Of a DNA stretch of 15,728 nt, positions 1 to 6,280 are shown in pieces. A program made the position numbers and the translations under genes. The DNA comes from Lutibacter sp. GTDB lineage: Bacteria > Bacteroidota > Bacteroidia > Flavobacteriales > Flavobacteriaceae. Within the stretch, counting starts at the first letter, position 1; every line of letters begins with the position of its first letter. The notes under the pieces are model-generated. The model had not been told where the DNA came from. It did no database searches and worked only from the letters and a program-made list of their open reading frames with translations. The stretch covers positions 5,764-21,491 of the forward strand of contig DPCK01000007.1 in NCBI GenBank assembly GCA_003516285.1. The letters are read 5' to 3'.

Positions 1-125
1 CTTTTTTCTTTCTCTTCATTTTGAAAAGCAAGTTCAATATTGGCAATAATTAACTCTGCCGCTCGTTTTTCCTTCTCTTCATTTTGAAAATCAAGTTCAA
101 TGTTGGCAATAACCAATTCGGCTGC
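1..125 (-). repeat. 63-bp in-frame tandem repeat (two copies, second cut by the window edge)
   Basis: The segment TCTTCATTTTGAAAA recurs 63 bases apart (near 13 and 76). The surrounding sequence is mostly identical, with scattered substitutions. One unit occupies 63-125 and the next runs from 62 off the left edge. The period is a multiple of three, so the repeat encodes a repeating 21-residue helical unit of the partial gene. Confidence 0.85.
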
Positions 126-149
126 CTTTATTTCTTCTGATTTAAACAT
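1..149 (-). CDS. N-terminal fragment of a repeat-containing protein, possibly a sensor histidine kinase (runs off the window)
   Basis: Only the first 49 codons are visible; the gene continues beyond base 1. The ATG at 147-149 is followed by an eight-residue lead (MFKSEEIK) and then a 21-residue unit beginning AAELVIANIEL and ending FQNEEKEKR. A second copy is cut by the window edge. The unit is charged and predicted to be helical or coiled coil. From memory, repeats of the type AAELIIANKELAFQNEEKEKR occur at the N-terminus or between domains of Bacteroidota and other environmental PAS/GAF sensor histidine kinases. That would make this a signalling protein, but no catalytic domain is visible, so the assignment is an inference from the repeat alone. 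The open frame, ATG and clean repeat make the coding call good and the function call weak. Confidence 0.6.
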   Translation of the reverse strand, partial: MFKSEEIKAAELVIANIELDFQNEEKEKRAAELIIANIELAFQNEEKEK

Positions 150-291
150 ATAATTTCCAATTAATTGGTTGACTAAAAAAACAATATGAAACTGAATTGG
201 TACTTGTTTTATAAACATTAGCTTTAACTTTCAAATAATAATCCATTAAAATGGCAATCATTACTTGAAAGTTAATTCACCAATTGCATTT

Positions 292-573
292 TTATTTTAT
301 AGCTTTCTCCAAAACTTCATCCACAACTTCTTCCACTTCAATAATTTTATTTTTAGCCGTTTTAGTGGCCTCGCCTTTCATTGATTCAAATTTACTGGTG
401 GCATTGTCAACAAATTCATTGAATTTTTCTTCAAATTCCTCCAAATAATCATTTCCTTTTTGAGAAATTTTCTTTCTTGTGTTCGATCCTTTGTGCGGCG
501 CAAACAAAATTCCTAAAGCTGCTCCAACTGCAGCGCTTGCCAATGTTACTAAAATTACTTTTTGTGCTTTCAT
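292..573 (-). CDS. YtxH domain-containing protein (small membrane-associated stress-type protein)
   Basis: A 93-residue protein. Residues about 5-26 form a small-residue-rich hydrophobic segment (VILVTLASAAVGAALGILFA) followed by P-H-K-G, the hallmark of the YtxH family, where a glycine-rich membrane helix precedes an APxxG motif. The rest (about 33-93) is highly charged and helical, with many E and K residues, fitting a cytoplasmic or periplasmic amphipathic helix. Family members are often induced by general stress in Firmicutes and are common in Flavobacteria, but no biochemical activity is established. The ATG at 571-573 is well placed before the hydrophobic segment. The gene stands alone: 142 bp separate it from the next minus-strand gene and a long intergenic region lies upstream. 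Confidence 0.85.
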   Translation of the reverse strand: MKAQKVILVTLASAAVGAALGILFAPHKGSNTRKKISQKGNDYLEEFEEKFNEFVDNATSKFESMKGEATKTAKNKIIEVEEVVDEVLEKAIK

Positions 574-607
574 ATTTTTATTTTATGTAATTAAAATTTT
601 ATGCTTA

Positions 608-615
608 CAAAGGTG
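608..615 (-). promoter_or_regulatory. Possible -7 box for the YtxH gene
   Basis: The minus strand reads CACCTTTG, a 7/8 match to the Bacteroidota TAnnTTTG box, 34 bases upstream of the YtxH ATG. No good TTTG -33 element sits 17-23 bases upstream, so this is a weak candidate. Confidence 0.3.
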
Positions 616-720
616 CGTCCAAAACAACTCATTTTTGTTACATAATTTTAAATCAGACTTACAATATTCACACATTTTAATAAAAAAATATGCCAAAATT
701 ATAATTTTACAAGTATGTTT

Positions 721-818
721 TTGGGCGTTCCCCGCCAGCTGGCGAGTCGCGCTTTTCATTTCAATCTTTTTTTCGGAGAAAAACCTCAAAAAAGGATTTT
801 CACTGCAATCACTAACGC
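721..818. repeat. Structured intergenic repeat-like element bounded by GCGTT/AACGC
   Basis: This roughly 98-base block stands out from its AT-rich surroundings. It starts TTGGGCGTT and ends CTAACGC, so the ends (GCGTT at 725-729, AACGC at 814-818) are inverted. Inside are a perfect 12-base GC-rich palindrome, CGCCAGCTGGCG (733-744), and a T-run/A-run pair around TCGGAGAAAAA (about 767-783) able to form a second hairpin. The closing stretch GGATTTTCACTGCAATC followed by CTAACGC resembles, from memory, short repeats scattered between genes in many Flavobacterium-like genomes. No open reading frame here looks genuine. It could be a REP/MITE-type mobile element or the terminator of a neighbour. 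Only one copy is in this window, so repetition is not shown here. Confidence 0.5.
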
Positions 819-943
819 GAATAAAATTACGATCTATGAATTTGGATTTACGATTTTAATTCGTCACAAAATCTTAATCAATAAAAATATTGTTAAATTC
901 TGCCAACCTAATTCAGACAGCAACAAACCGAACAAGATTTGAT

Positions 944-951
944 TATCTTTG
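944..951 (+). promoter_or_regulatory. -7 promoter box of the ABC-F gene
   Basis: TATCTTTG is a perfect match to the Bacteroidota -7 consensus TAnnTTTG, 23 bases before the ATG at 975. It lies inside the 5' extension of the open frame that begins at a TTG at 939. This argues that the extension is promoter and short leader, not protein. Confidence 0.65.
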
Positions 952-974
952 CGCAAAATTTTCAAAAAAAATCA

Positions 975-2615
975 ATGATTTCAGTAGAAGGATTAAGCGT
1001 AGAGTTTGGCGGAACAACACTTTTTAAAGATATTTCTTTTGTGATAAACGAAAAAGACCGCATCGCCTTAATGGGCAAAAATGGCGCGGGAAAATCGACT
1101 TTGTTAAAAATTATTGCCGGACATCAAAAAGCTTCCGGCGGTCGAATTTCTGTCCCAAAAGATAAAATTACCGCTTATTTGCCGCAACATTTAATGACGG
1201 AAAATGACCGAACCGTTTTTGAAGAAGCTTCCCAGGCTTTTTCTGAAATTCTAGCCATGCAAACCAAGATGGATGAATTAAACCACCAACTCACCACTCG
1301 CACCGATTATGAATCGGAAGAATATTACAATATTATTGAACAGGTTTCTTCATTGAGCGAAAAACTATACAGCAACGGCGAAATTAATTTTGATGCGGAA
1401 GTAGAAAAAATTGTGTTGGGATTGGGATTTGAACGCGCCGATTTTAACCGGCCAACATCCGATTTTAGCGGCGGATGGCGTATGCGCATTGAATTGGCGA
1501 AAATATTGCTGCAAAATCCGGATTTGATTTTATTGGATGAGCCCACAAATCACCTCGATATAGATTCCGTGCAATGGCTTGAAAATTTCCTGGTCAACAG
1601 CGGCAAAGCTGTGATTGTTATTTCTCACGACCGCGCTTTTGTGGATAAAATTACCACCCGAACCATCGAAGTGACGATGGGACGCATTTACGATTATAAA
1701 GTCAATTATTCCAAATACCTTGAATTGCGCAAAGAAAGAAGAGAACAACAACAAAAACAACTGGACGAACAGCAAAAAATAATTGCCGACACGCAGGAAT
1801 TTATCGACCGCTTTAAAGGAACGTATTCAAAAACATTGCAAGTGCAATCGCGCGTAAAAATGCTCGAGAAGCTTGAAATCGTTGAAGTTGATGAAATAGA
1901 TACTTCACATCTAAAACTCCGATTTCCGCCTTCTCCCCGCTCCGGAACTTATCCGGTAACGGCAGAAAATGTTTCAAAAACATACGACAAACATTTGGTG
2001 TTTGATGCTGCAACTTTTGCGATTCAACGCGGAGAAAAGGTCGCTTTTGTAGGAAAAAACGGCGAAGGTAAATCCACTTTTATCAAAGCCATTATGGGCG
2101 AAATTGAGTACGGAGGCAAGCTAACGCTCGGACACAATACGATGATTGGGTATTTTGCGCAAAATGAAGCTTCTTTACTCGATGAAACTGCCACTGTTTT
2201 TCAAACCATTGACAATGTAGCCAAAGGCGATATCAGAACCAAAATAAAGGATTTTTTGGGTGCTTTTATGTTTGGCAGCGAAGATTGGGACAAAAAAGTA
2301 AAAGTGCTTTCGGGTGGCGAGCGCACAAGATTGGCGATGATTAAATTGCTGTTGGAGCCGGTAAATCTATTAATTCTGGATGAACCCACAAACCATCTCG
2401 ATATGCGAACCAAAGACATTCTGAAACAAGCGCTTATGAATTTCGATGGAACCTTGATTCTTGTGTCGCACGACCGTGATTTTTTAGATGGAATGGTGAG
2501 CAAAATCTACGAATTTGGGAACAAGCGTGTCAACGAACATTTTGAAGGAATCCAGGAATTTTTGGAACGCAAAAAAATGGTGCGTTTGAATGAATTGGAA
2601 AGTACTAAAAAATAA
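975..2615 (+). CDS. ABC-F family ATP-binding protein (ribosome-associated ATPase type)
   Basis: A 546-residue soluble protein with two ABC ATPase domains and no membrane segment, the ABC-F layout. Domain 1 has Walker A GKNGAGKST (34-42), signature SGGWR (165-169) and Walker B LLLDEPTNHLD ending at 195. Domain 2 has GKNGEGKST (360-368), LSGGERTR (445-452) and LILDEPTNHLD ending at 476. Between them lies the charged, Q/E/K-rich helical linker (about 247-298) that contacts the ribosome in this family. There is no long Uup-type C-terminal coiled coil. ABC-F proteins bind the ribosomal E site and relieve stalled or drug-bound ribosomes; the exact subgroup (EttA, YbiT or other) cannot be fixed here. 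The open frame extends upstream to a TTG at 939, but those 12 codons overlap a promoter box. The ATG at 975 gives the family's normal start. Confidence 0.93.
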   Translation: MISVEGLSVEFGGTTLFKDISFVINEKDRIALMGKNGAGKSTLLKIIAGHQKASGGRISVPKDKITAYLPQHLMTENDRTVFEEASQAFSEILAMQTKMDELNHQLTTRTDYESEEYYNIIEQVSSLSEKLYSNGEINFDAEVEKIVLGLGFERADFNRPTSDFSGGWRMRIELAKILLQNPDLILLDEPTNHLDIDSVQWLENFLVNSGKAVIVISHDRAFVDKITTRTIEVTMGRIYDYKVNYSKYLELRKERREQQQKQLDEQQKIIADTQEFIDRFKGTYSKTLQVQSRVKMLEKLEIVEVDEIDTSHLKLRFPPSPRSGTYPVTAENVSKTYDKHLVFDAATFAIQRGEKVAFVGKNGEGKSTFIKAIMGEIEYGGKLTLGHNTMIGYFAQNEASLLDETATVFQTIDNVAKGDIRTKIKDFLGAFMFGSEDWDKKVKVLSGGERTRLAMIKLLLEPVNLLILDEPTNHLDMRTKDILKQALMNFDGTLILVSHDRDFLDGMVSKIYEFGNKRVNEHFEGIQEFLERKKMVRLNELESTKK

Positions 2616-2629
2616 AATTCACAAAAAAA

Positions 2630-3412
2630 TTGAAAGAAAAAATCAGCATTTTAGGATGTGGTTGGCTTGGAAAGCCATTGGCCATTAGTTTAATGAAAAA
2701 AGGCTTTGCCGTAAAAGGCTCTACCACTTCTGAAGCAAAACTTGAAGAGTTTCAAGAAATTGGAATAACGCCCTTTTTAATAAGTATTGATTATTTAACG
2801 CACAATATTTTAGCGTTTTTGGATTCGGAAATCTTAATTGTGGCCTTGCCTTCTAAATATATCGAGGGATTTAAAAATGTGATTTGCCACATTGAAAAAT
2901 CACCCATAAAAAAAGTAATTTTCATCAGTTCCACTTCGGTTTATGGAAATTCTGAAGAAATTGTGACCGAAGCATCCGAAACGCTTCCATCTGCTTTAAC
3001 GACCATCGAAATGCTTTTCAAAAATTCAACCCATTTTGAAACTACCATCATCCGTTTTGCAGGATTGTTTGGCTACAACAGAAAACCGGGAAACTTTTTT
3101 AAAGATGGAAGAAAAATTCCCAATCCCGATGGTTTTGTCAATATGATTCACCAAGACGATTGCATTCAGCTTATTGAAAAAATAATCGAAAAACATTCCT
3201 GGAACCAAATTTTTAATGGTTGTGCAGACACACATCCGACAAGAAAGGAATTTTACACAAAATGCACTTTAGATATAGGACTTGAAAACCCTGTATTTGA
3301 AGAAGTTAATGAAACTCAGAAAAAAATAATTTCAAACAAAAAATCGAAAGAATTATTGGATTTTAAGTATCAATTTGGTGATCTGTTAAAGCTAAATTAC
3401 AGCGAGATATAG
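2630..3412 (+). CDS. YeeZ-like NAD(P)-binding epimerase/dehydratase (atypical SDR)
   Basis: A 260-residue Rossmann-fold protein. The N-terminal GCGWLG (9-14) is the dinucleotide-binding loop, of the GxGxxG form found in the YeeZ-type atypical SDRs. SSTSVYG (100-106) carries the conserved Ser and Tyr region, but no Lys follows four residues after Tyr105, so it lacks the classical YxxxK dehydrogenase site. Substrate and reaction are unknown. The start is a TTG at 2630, 14 bases after the ABC-F stop. No ATG lies between that stop and the binding loop, and the first internal Met comes after the loop, so TTG is the only sensible start. The spacing suggests cotranscription with the ABC-F gene. It converges on the glutathione peroxidase gene with a 20-base gap and no clear terminator hairpin. 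Confidence 0.8.
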   Translation: MKEKISILGCGWLGKPLAISLMKKGFAVKGSTTSEAKLEEFQEIGITPFLISIDYLTHNILAFLDSEILIVALPSKYIEGFKNVICHIEKSPIKKVIFISSTSVYGNSEEIVTEASETLPSALTTIEMLFKNSTHFETTIIRFAGLFGYNRKPGNFFKDGRKIPNPDGFVNMIHQDDCIQLIEKIIEKHSWNQIFNGCADTHPTRKEFYTKCTLDIGLENPVFEEVNETQKKIISNKKSKELLDFKYQFGDLLKLNYSEI

Positions 3413-3432
3413 TTTGAATTAACTTAAGCTAT

Positions 3433-3990
3433 TTATAACAATTTTACTATTTTATCGCTTAATGGTTCTGTTGTGCTATAAAAAACGTCGATTAATTTTC
3501 CGTTTTCATCCACCAAATATTTTTGGAAATTCCATTTTACAGAGCTTTCCATAACGCCATTCATCGATTCTTTGGTCAGCCAGCCATATAAAGGATGTTG
3601 ACTTTCACCTTTCACATCTATTTTTTCCGTCATCAAAAAATCAACGCCATAATTTTTTTCGCAAAAGCTTTTAATCTGTGCTGTTGTTCCCGATTCCTGA
3701 TTGCCAAACTGGTTGCAGGGCAAACCGATCACCACCAATTTGTTTTTATAAGTTTCGTGCAGTTTTTGCAAATCTTTATATTGTGGTGTAAACCCGCACT
3801 CGGAAGCCACATTCACAAAAAGAATTTTTTTTCCTTTAAACTGATTTAAATCTATCTTTTCACCAGTTAAGCTATTGATTGCTATATCGTACATATTTGT
3901 AGGTTTTAAGTTTGTTTTTTTTTCTTGAGCACAACTTGTGAAAATTGATGCAAACACCCATACGATTGTTATTATTTTTAAGGTTTTCAT
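3433..3990 (-). CDS. Glutathione peroxidase family protein (thiol peroxidase), probable lipoprotein
   Basis: A 185-residue protein that reduces hydroperoxides. Residues 1-19 look like a lipoprotein signal peptide ending FTSC, with Cys20 as the likely lipidated residue, so the enzyme probably acts at the cell envelope. The family motifs are intact: NVASECGFT with peroxidatic Cys65 (Cys rather than selenocysteine), LPCNQFGNQE with active-site Gln98, and KWNF with Trp153 and Asn154. A second Cys at 110, in the helix where plant-type enzymes carry the resolving Cys, suggests a 2-Cys thioredoxin-dependent mechanism rather than use of glutathione; this is inferred from position. It is the last gene of the minus-strand pterin operon, with its ATG only 5 bases after the stop of the upstream SDR. 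Confidence 0.92.
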   Translation of the reverse strand: MKTLKIITIVWVFASIFTSCAQEKKTNLKPTNMYDIAINSLTGEKIDLNQFKGKKILFVNVASECGFTPQYKDLQKLHETYKNKLVVIGLPCNQFGNQESGTTAQIKSFCEKNYGVDFLMTEKIDVKGESQHPLYGWLTKESMNGVMESSVKWNFQKYLVDENGKLIDVFYSTTEPLSDKIVKLL

Positions 3991-3995
3991 TTTTA

Positions 3996-4682
3996 TTATA
4001 ATTTAAATGTTACGATGCCACAATCTAAGTTAAATATTTGTCCGGAAATAGCAATGGCATTTTCTGAAATTAAAAAATCTGCCAAAGCCGAAACATCATT
4101 TGTCTTCAAATATCTTTTTAAAGGATGTTTTTCCGCGATAATTTCCTTCATGTTGTCATTTCGCAAAATTTTTAAAGCCAAATCTGTATCCGTAACTGTT
4201 GGCGCAATGGCGTTTACCCTGATTGTTGGGGAAAGCTCTGCTCCCAGTGATTTTGTCAATCCGTCAATGGCCGATTTTGAGGCGGAAACACTTGCGTGAT
4301 AGGGCATTCCCAATTTAGTGGCTACGGTGCTGAACAACAAAATATTCGGATTGTTTCCGTTTTTAAGAGATTTCAAATACTTTTTAATTGTTTTTACAGC
4401 ACCAATTACATTAATCTCAAAATCTGATCTAAAATCTTCTAAGGACAATGTTGAAATTGGTTTCAGATTTATGCTTCCCGGACAGTAAATTAGCGTATCA
4501 ACTAATTCTATATCAGGAAATTCATCGTTTAAAACATCACAATTGTAATGCGTTAAATTTGGATGTTTGATTTCAGGAGCTGTCCTGCTGATGTTATAAA
4601 CTTTGTTGTACAGATTCAATTGGGAAATTAAAATGGCATTTCCTATCCCTTTGCTTCCGCCAATAATCACTATATTTCTCAT
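3996..4682 (-). CDS. SDR family oxidoreductase with a non-canonical active site, in the pterin operon
   Basis: A 228-residue Rossmann-fold protein. GGSKGIG (8-14) is the classical SDR cofactor loop, and Asn91 (NVIG) and a C-terminal SGQIFNLDCG segment fit the family. The active-site stretch reads PYHASVSASK: Lys136 is present but Val132 sits where the catalytic Tyr of YxxxK belongs. The Ser position appears to be Thr119 in FSTVAT. The enzyme may be a divergent reductase using another residue such as Tyr128, or a non-catalytic binder. Its place directly behind PTPS and folE suggests a pterin substrate, by analogy with sepiapterin reductase; this is inference. The ATG at 4680-4682 is preferred over one 39 bases upstream because it puts the cofactor loop at the usual distance from the N-terminus. 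Confidence 0.85.
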   Translation of the reverse strand: MRNIVIIGGSKGIGNAILISQLNLYNKVYNISRTAPEIKHPNLTHYNCDVLNDEFPDIELVDTLIYCPGSINLKPISTLSLEDFRSDFEINVIGAVKTIKKYLKSLKNGNNPNILLFSTVATKLGMPYHASVSASKSAIDGLTKSLGAELSPTIRVNAIAPTVTDTDLALKILRNDNMKEIIAEKHPLKRYLKTNDVSALADFLISENAIAISGQIFNLDCGIVTFKL

Positions 4683-4727
4683 TTTTAGTATTTTAACTTT
4701 TGAAAAGCATATAAATGACAATCAAAT

Positions 4728-5441
4728 TTAACTGTTTTTGATATAATTTTGAAGCTCTGCTATTTTTTGTGGATTTTTAAAAGCGCCGCCATAATACGTC
4801 GTAATTGTTGTGGAAGTATCATCTTTAATTCCTCTTGAACAAACACATAAATGTTTGGCATCAATTATAACCGCAATGTCTTCCGTTTGTAAAATATGCT
4901 CCAAATCTTTCCCTATTTGATTGGTTAATCTTTCCTGAACCTGAGGTCTTTGGGCATAATACTGCACAATTCTGTTCAGTTTTGACAAGCCGATTACCTT
5001 TCCTGAAGAAATATAAGCCACGTGTGCTTTTCCGAAAATTGGCACAAAATGATGTTCACAATTTGAATAAAACGTGATGTTTTTTTCGACCAACATTTGG
5101 TTGTATTGGTATTTATTCTCAAACAAAGACATCTTAGGTTTGTTCTTCGGATTTAATCCAGAGAAGATTTCATCAATGTACATTTTTGCGACTCTTTCAG
5201 GCGTTCCTTTTAAGGAATCATCGTTTAGGTCCATTCCCATAACATCCATGATTTCAGCAAACAATACAGAGATTTTTTCTTTTTTCTCTTTGTCGGAAAT
5301 TTCAAAAGCATTGCTTTTTAAAGGTGTTTCCAAGTTTGTATATAAGTGATTGTCTCCGATGTCATTGATGGAAAAATCCTCGAAAAGGTTGTCTTCTTCA
5401 AGATCAAGCAGGGTACTCAACATAATTTTTTCTTGTTTCAT
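4728..5441 (-). CDS. folE: GTP cyclohydrolase I
   Basis: A 237-residue enzyme converting GTP to 7,8-dihydroneopterin triphosphate, the entry to folate and tetrahydropterin synthesis. The zinc site is visible: Cys128 in SNCEHH with His130 and His131, and Cys199 in AKHLCVCSRG. The motifs GTPERVAKMY (79-88), the loop GLSKLNRIVQYYAQRPQVQE (151-170) and TSTTIT (209-214) are characteristic of type I (FolE), not the zinc-independent FolE2. An N-terminal extension of about 55 residues precedes the core. The start at 5441 overlaps the upstream PTPS gene by 38 bases; an alternative ATG at 5421-5423 would leave a 20-base overlap. Either way the two genes look translationally coupled, so the product of this enzyme probably feeds PTPS directly. 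Confidence 0.96.
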   Translation of the reverse strand: MKQEKIMLSTLLDLEEDNLFEDFSINDIGDNHLYTNLETPLKSNAFEISDKEKKEKISVLFAEIMDVMGMDLNDDSLKGTPERVAKMYIDEIFSGLNPKNKPKMSLFENKYQYNQMLVEKNITFYSNCEHHFVPIFGKAHVAYISSGKVIGLSKLNRIVQYYAQRPQVQERLTNQIGKDLEHILQTEDIAVIIDAKHLCVCSRGIKDDTSTTITTYYGGAFKNPQKIAELQNYIKNS

Positions 5442-5823
5442 AAAGTCTAATTTTAATATCTAAATCGTTAGGGAGTTTTGCAGTTAAAAGGTTATAAATC
5501 ACAAATGCGATATTTTCGGCGGTTGGATTTAAATTTTTAAATTCTGCGACTTCAATGTTTAGGTTTTTGTGGTCAAATTTATTAATTACGGCGTGTTGAA
5601 TGATATCGGATAATATTTTCACATCAATTACATAGCCAGTTTCCAGATCGCAATATCCGGTTACCTTAACTTCCAGGTCGTAATTATGCCCGTGAAAATT
5701 TGGATTGTTGCACTTGCCAAAAATCATTTGATTTTTTTTATCGTCCCAATTCGGATTGTGCAACCTGTGCGCAGCGTTAAAACTCTCTTTTCTGTAAACT
5801 GCTGTTTTAAAGTGATTGTTCAA
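5404..5823 (-). CDS. 6-pyruvoyl-/6-carboxy-tetrahydropterin synthase family protein (PTPS/QueD fold)
   Basis: A 139-residue T-fold protein acting on dihydroneopterin triphosphate. Zinc ligands are His19 (FNAAHRLH), His44 and His46 (HGHNY). Catalytic Cys38 and the Asp84-His85 pair (FDHKNLN) are present, and Glu129 (LYET) should bind the pterin ring. The spacing Cys-x5-His-Gly-His (GKCNNPNFHGH) matches mammalian-type PTPS rather than the Cys-x3-HGH of E. coli QueD. Its coupling to folE and an SDR, with no other queuosine gene in view, also points to tetrahydropterin rather than queuosine synthesis. The start is a TTG (5821-5823): there is no ATG before the zinc-binding motif, an in-frame TAA lies upstream, and the next Met is residue 33. 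First gene of the operon ending at 3433. Confidence 0.9.
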   Translation of the reverse strand: MNNHFKTAVYRKESFNAAHRLHNPNWDDKKNQMIFGKCNNPNFHGHNYDLEVKVTGYCDLETGYVIDVKILSDIIQHAVINKFDHKNLNIEVAEFKNLNPTAENIAFVIYNLLTAKLPNDLDIKIRLYETRKNYVEYPA

Positions 5824-5825
5824 GA

Positions 5826-5865
5826 TATTTTGTTTAATATTCGTATAACAAAGTTAAACAAAATA
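5826..5865. promoter_or_regulatory. Inverted repeat, probable operator of the pterin operon
   Basis: TATTTTGTTTAA (5826-5837) and TTAAACAAAATA (5854-5865) are perfect 12-base inverted arms separated by 16 bases. The right arm overlaps the -7 box of the pterin operon and the left arm ends 2 bases before its TTG start. The core half-sites TGTTTAA/TTAAACA recur with identical spacing at 7142-7171. A dimeric regulator is likely; overlap with the promoter favours repression. Confidence 0.65.
5849..5856 (-). promoter_or_regulatory. -7 box of the pterin operon promoter
   Basis: The minus strand reads TAACTTTG, a full match to TAnnTTTG, 25 bases before the TTG start of the PTPS gene. A TTG that might serve as -33 lies about 25 bases further upstream, slightly beyond the usual spacing. 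A second, imperfect box (TATCTTGA) overlaps the start codon itself. Confidence 0.5.
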
Positions 5866-6000
5866 AATAAAAGAAAAAAGACAACCGCTATTAATTATTT
5901 ATTAGGCTATTGATAAAACTTATAATTGAAGGGAAAGAAACCTAAATTGTTATTCTGACAGAAAAGTATGTGCTCAATATTTTATTTCAGAAGTGAAAAT

Positions 6001-6273
6001 TTAACTGGGATCTTTAAATAAGGTATACGCAATAAACAGTAAAAAGTATATGGCCAAGTAAAACCTGTAAAAATTCCGAAACTTTAAATATTGCTTATTT
6101 TCAGGATACATATTTCCAAAAAGCGCTTTAATTTCTTTAAAAAATAGCGGCTTTATATTGATGGTCCAGCTGTTGGTATCATAAACAATTTTGCGAAACT
6201 TGCTGCGATACATCGTAAGCGGAAGTCCCCAAATGATAAATAGCATTAACCAAATATGTTTTGTGATTTCCAT
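6001..6273 (-). CDS. Small membrane protein of unknown function
   Basis: A 90-residue protein I do not recognise. It has a hydrophobic N-terminal segment (about residues 7-22, IWLMLFIIWGLPLTMY), a basic middle portion containing Lys/Arg and aromatic residues, and a second hydrophobic segment near the C-terminus (about 69-85, FYLAIYFLLFIAYTLF). It is probably a two-span membrane protein. Its ATG lies 7 bases after the stop of the DUF1295 gene, so the two are almost certainly cotranscribed and it may be a partner of that enzyme. The 177-base gap to the next gene downstream carries the pterin operon promoter and nothing resembling a strong terminator. Confidence 0.75.
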   Translation of the reverse strand: MEITKHIWLMLFIIWGLPLTMYRSKFRKIVYDTNSWTINIKPLFFKEIKALFGNMYPENKQYLKFRNFYRFYLAIYFLLFIAYTLFKDPS

Positions 6274-6280
6274 TTAACTG

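Noticed and set aside
157..168. Perfect palindrome CCAATTAATTGG upstream of the partial repeat gene
   Set aside because: Short AT-rich palindromes of this kind arise often by chance here, and there is no second copy or promoter box to support an operator.
479..942. Open frames on both strands between the YtxH and ABC-F genes (for example 479-859 plus, 583-789 minus, 715-942 plus)
   Set aside because: They overlap the YtxH coding end, the structured repeat and the ABC-F promoter, have no family resemblance, and show the biased composition of noncoding AT-rich DNA.
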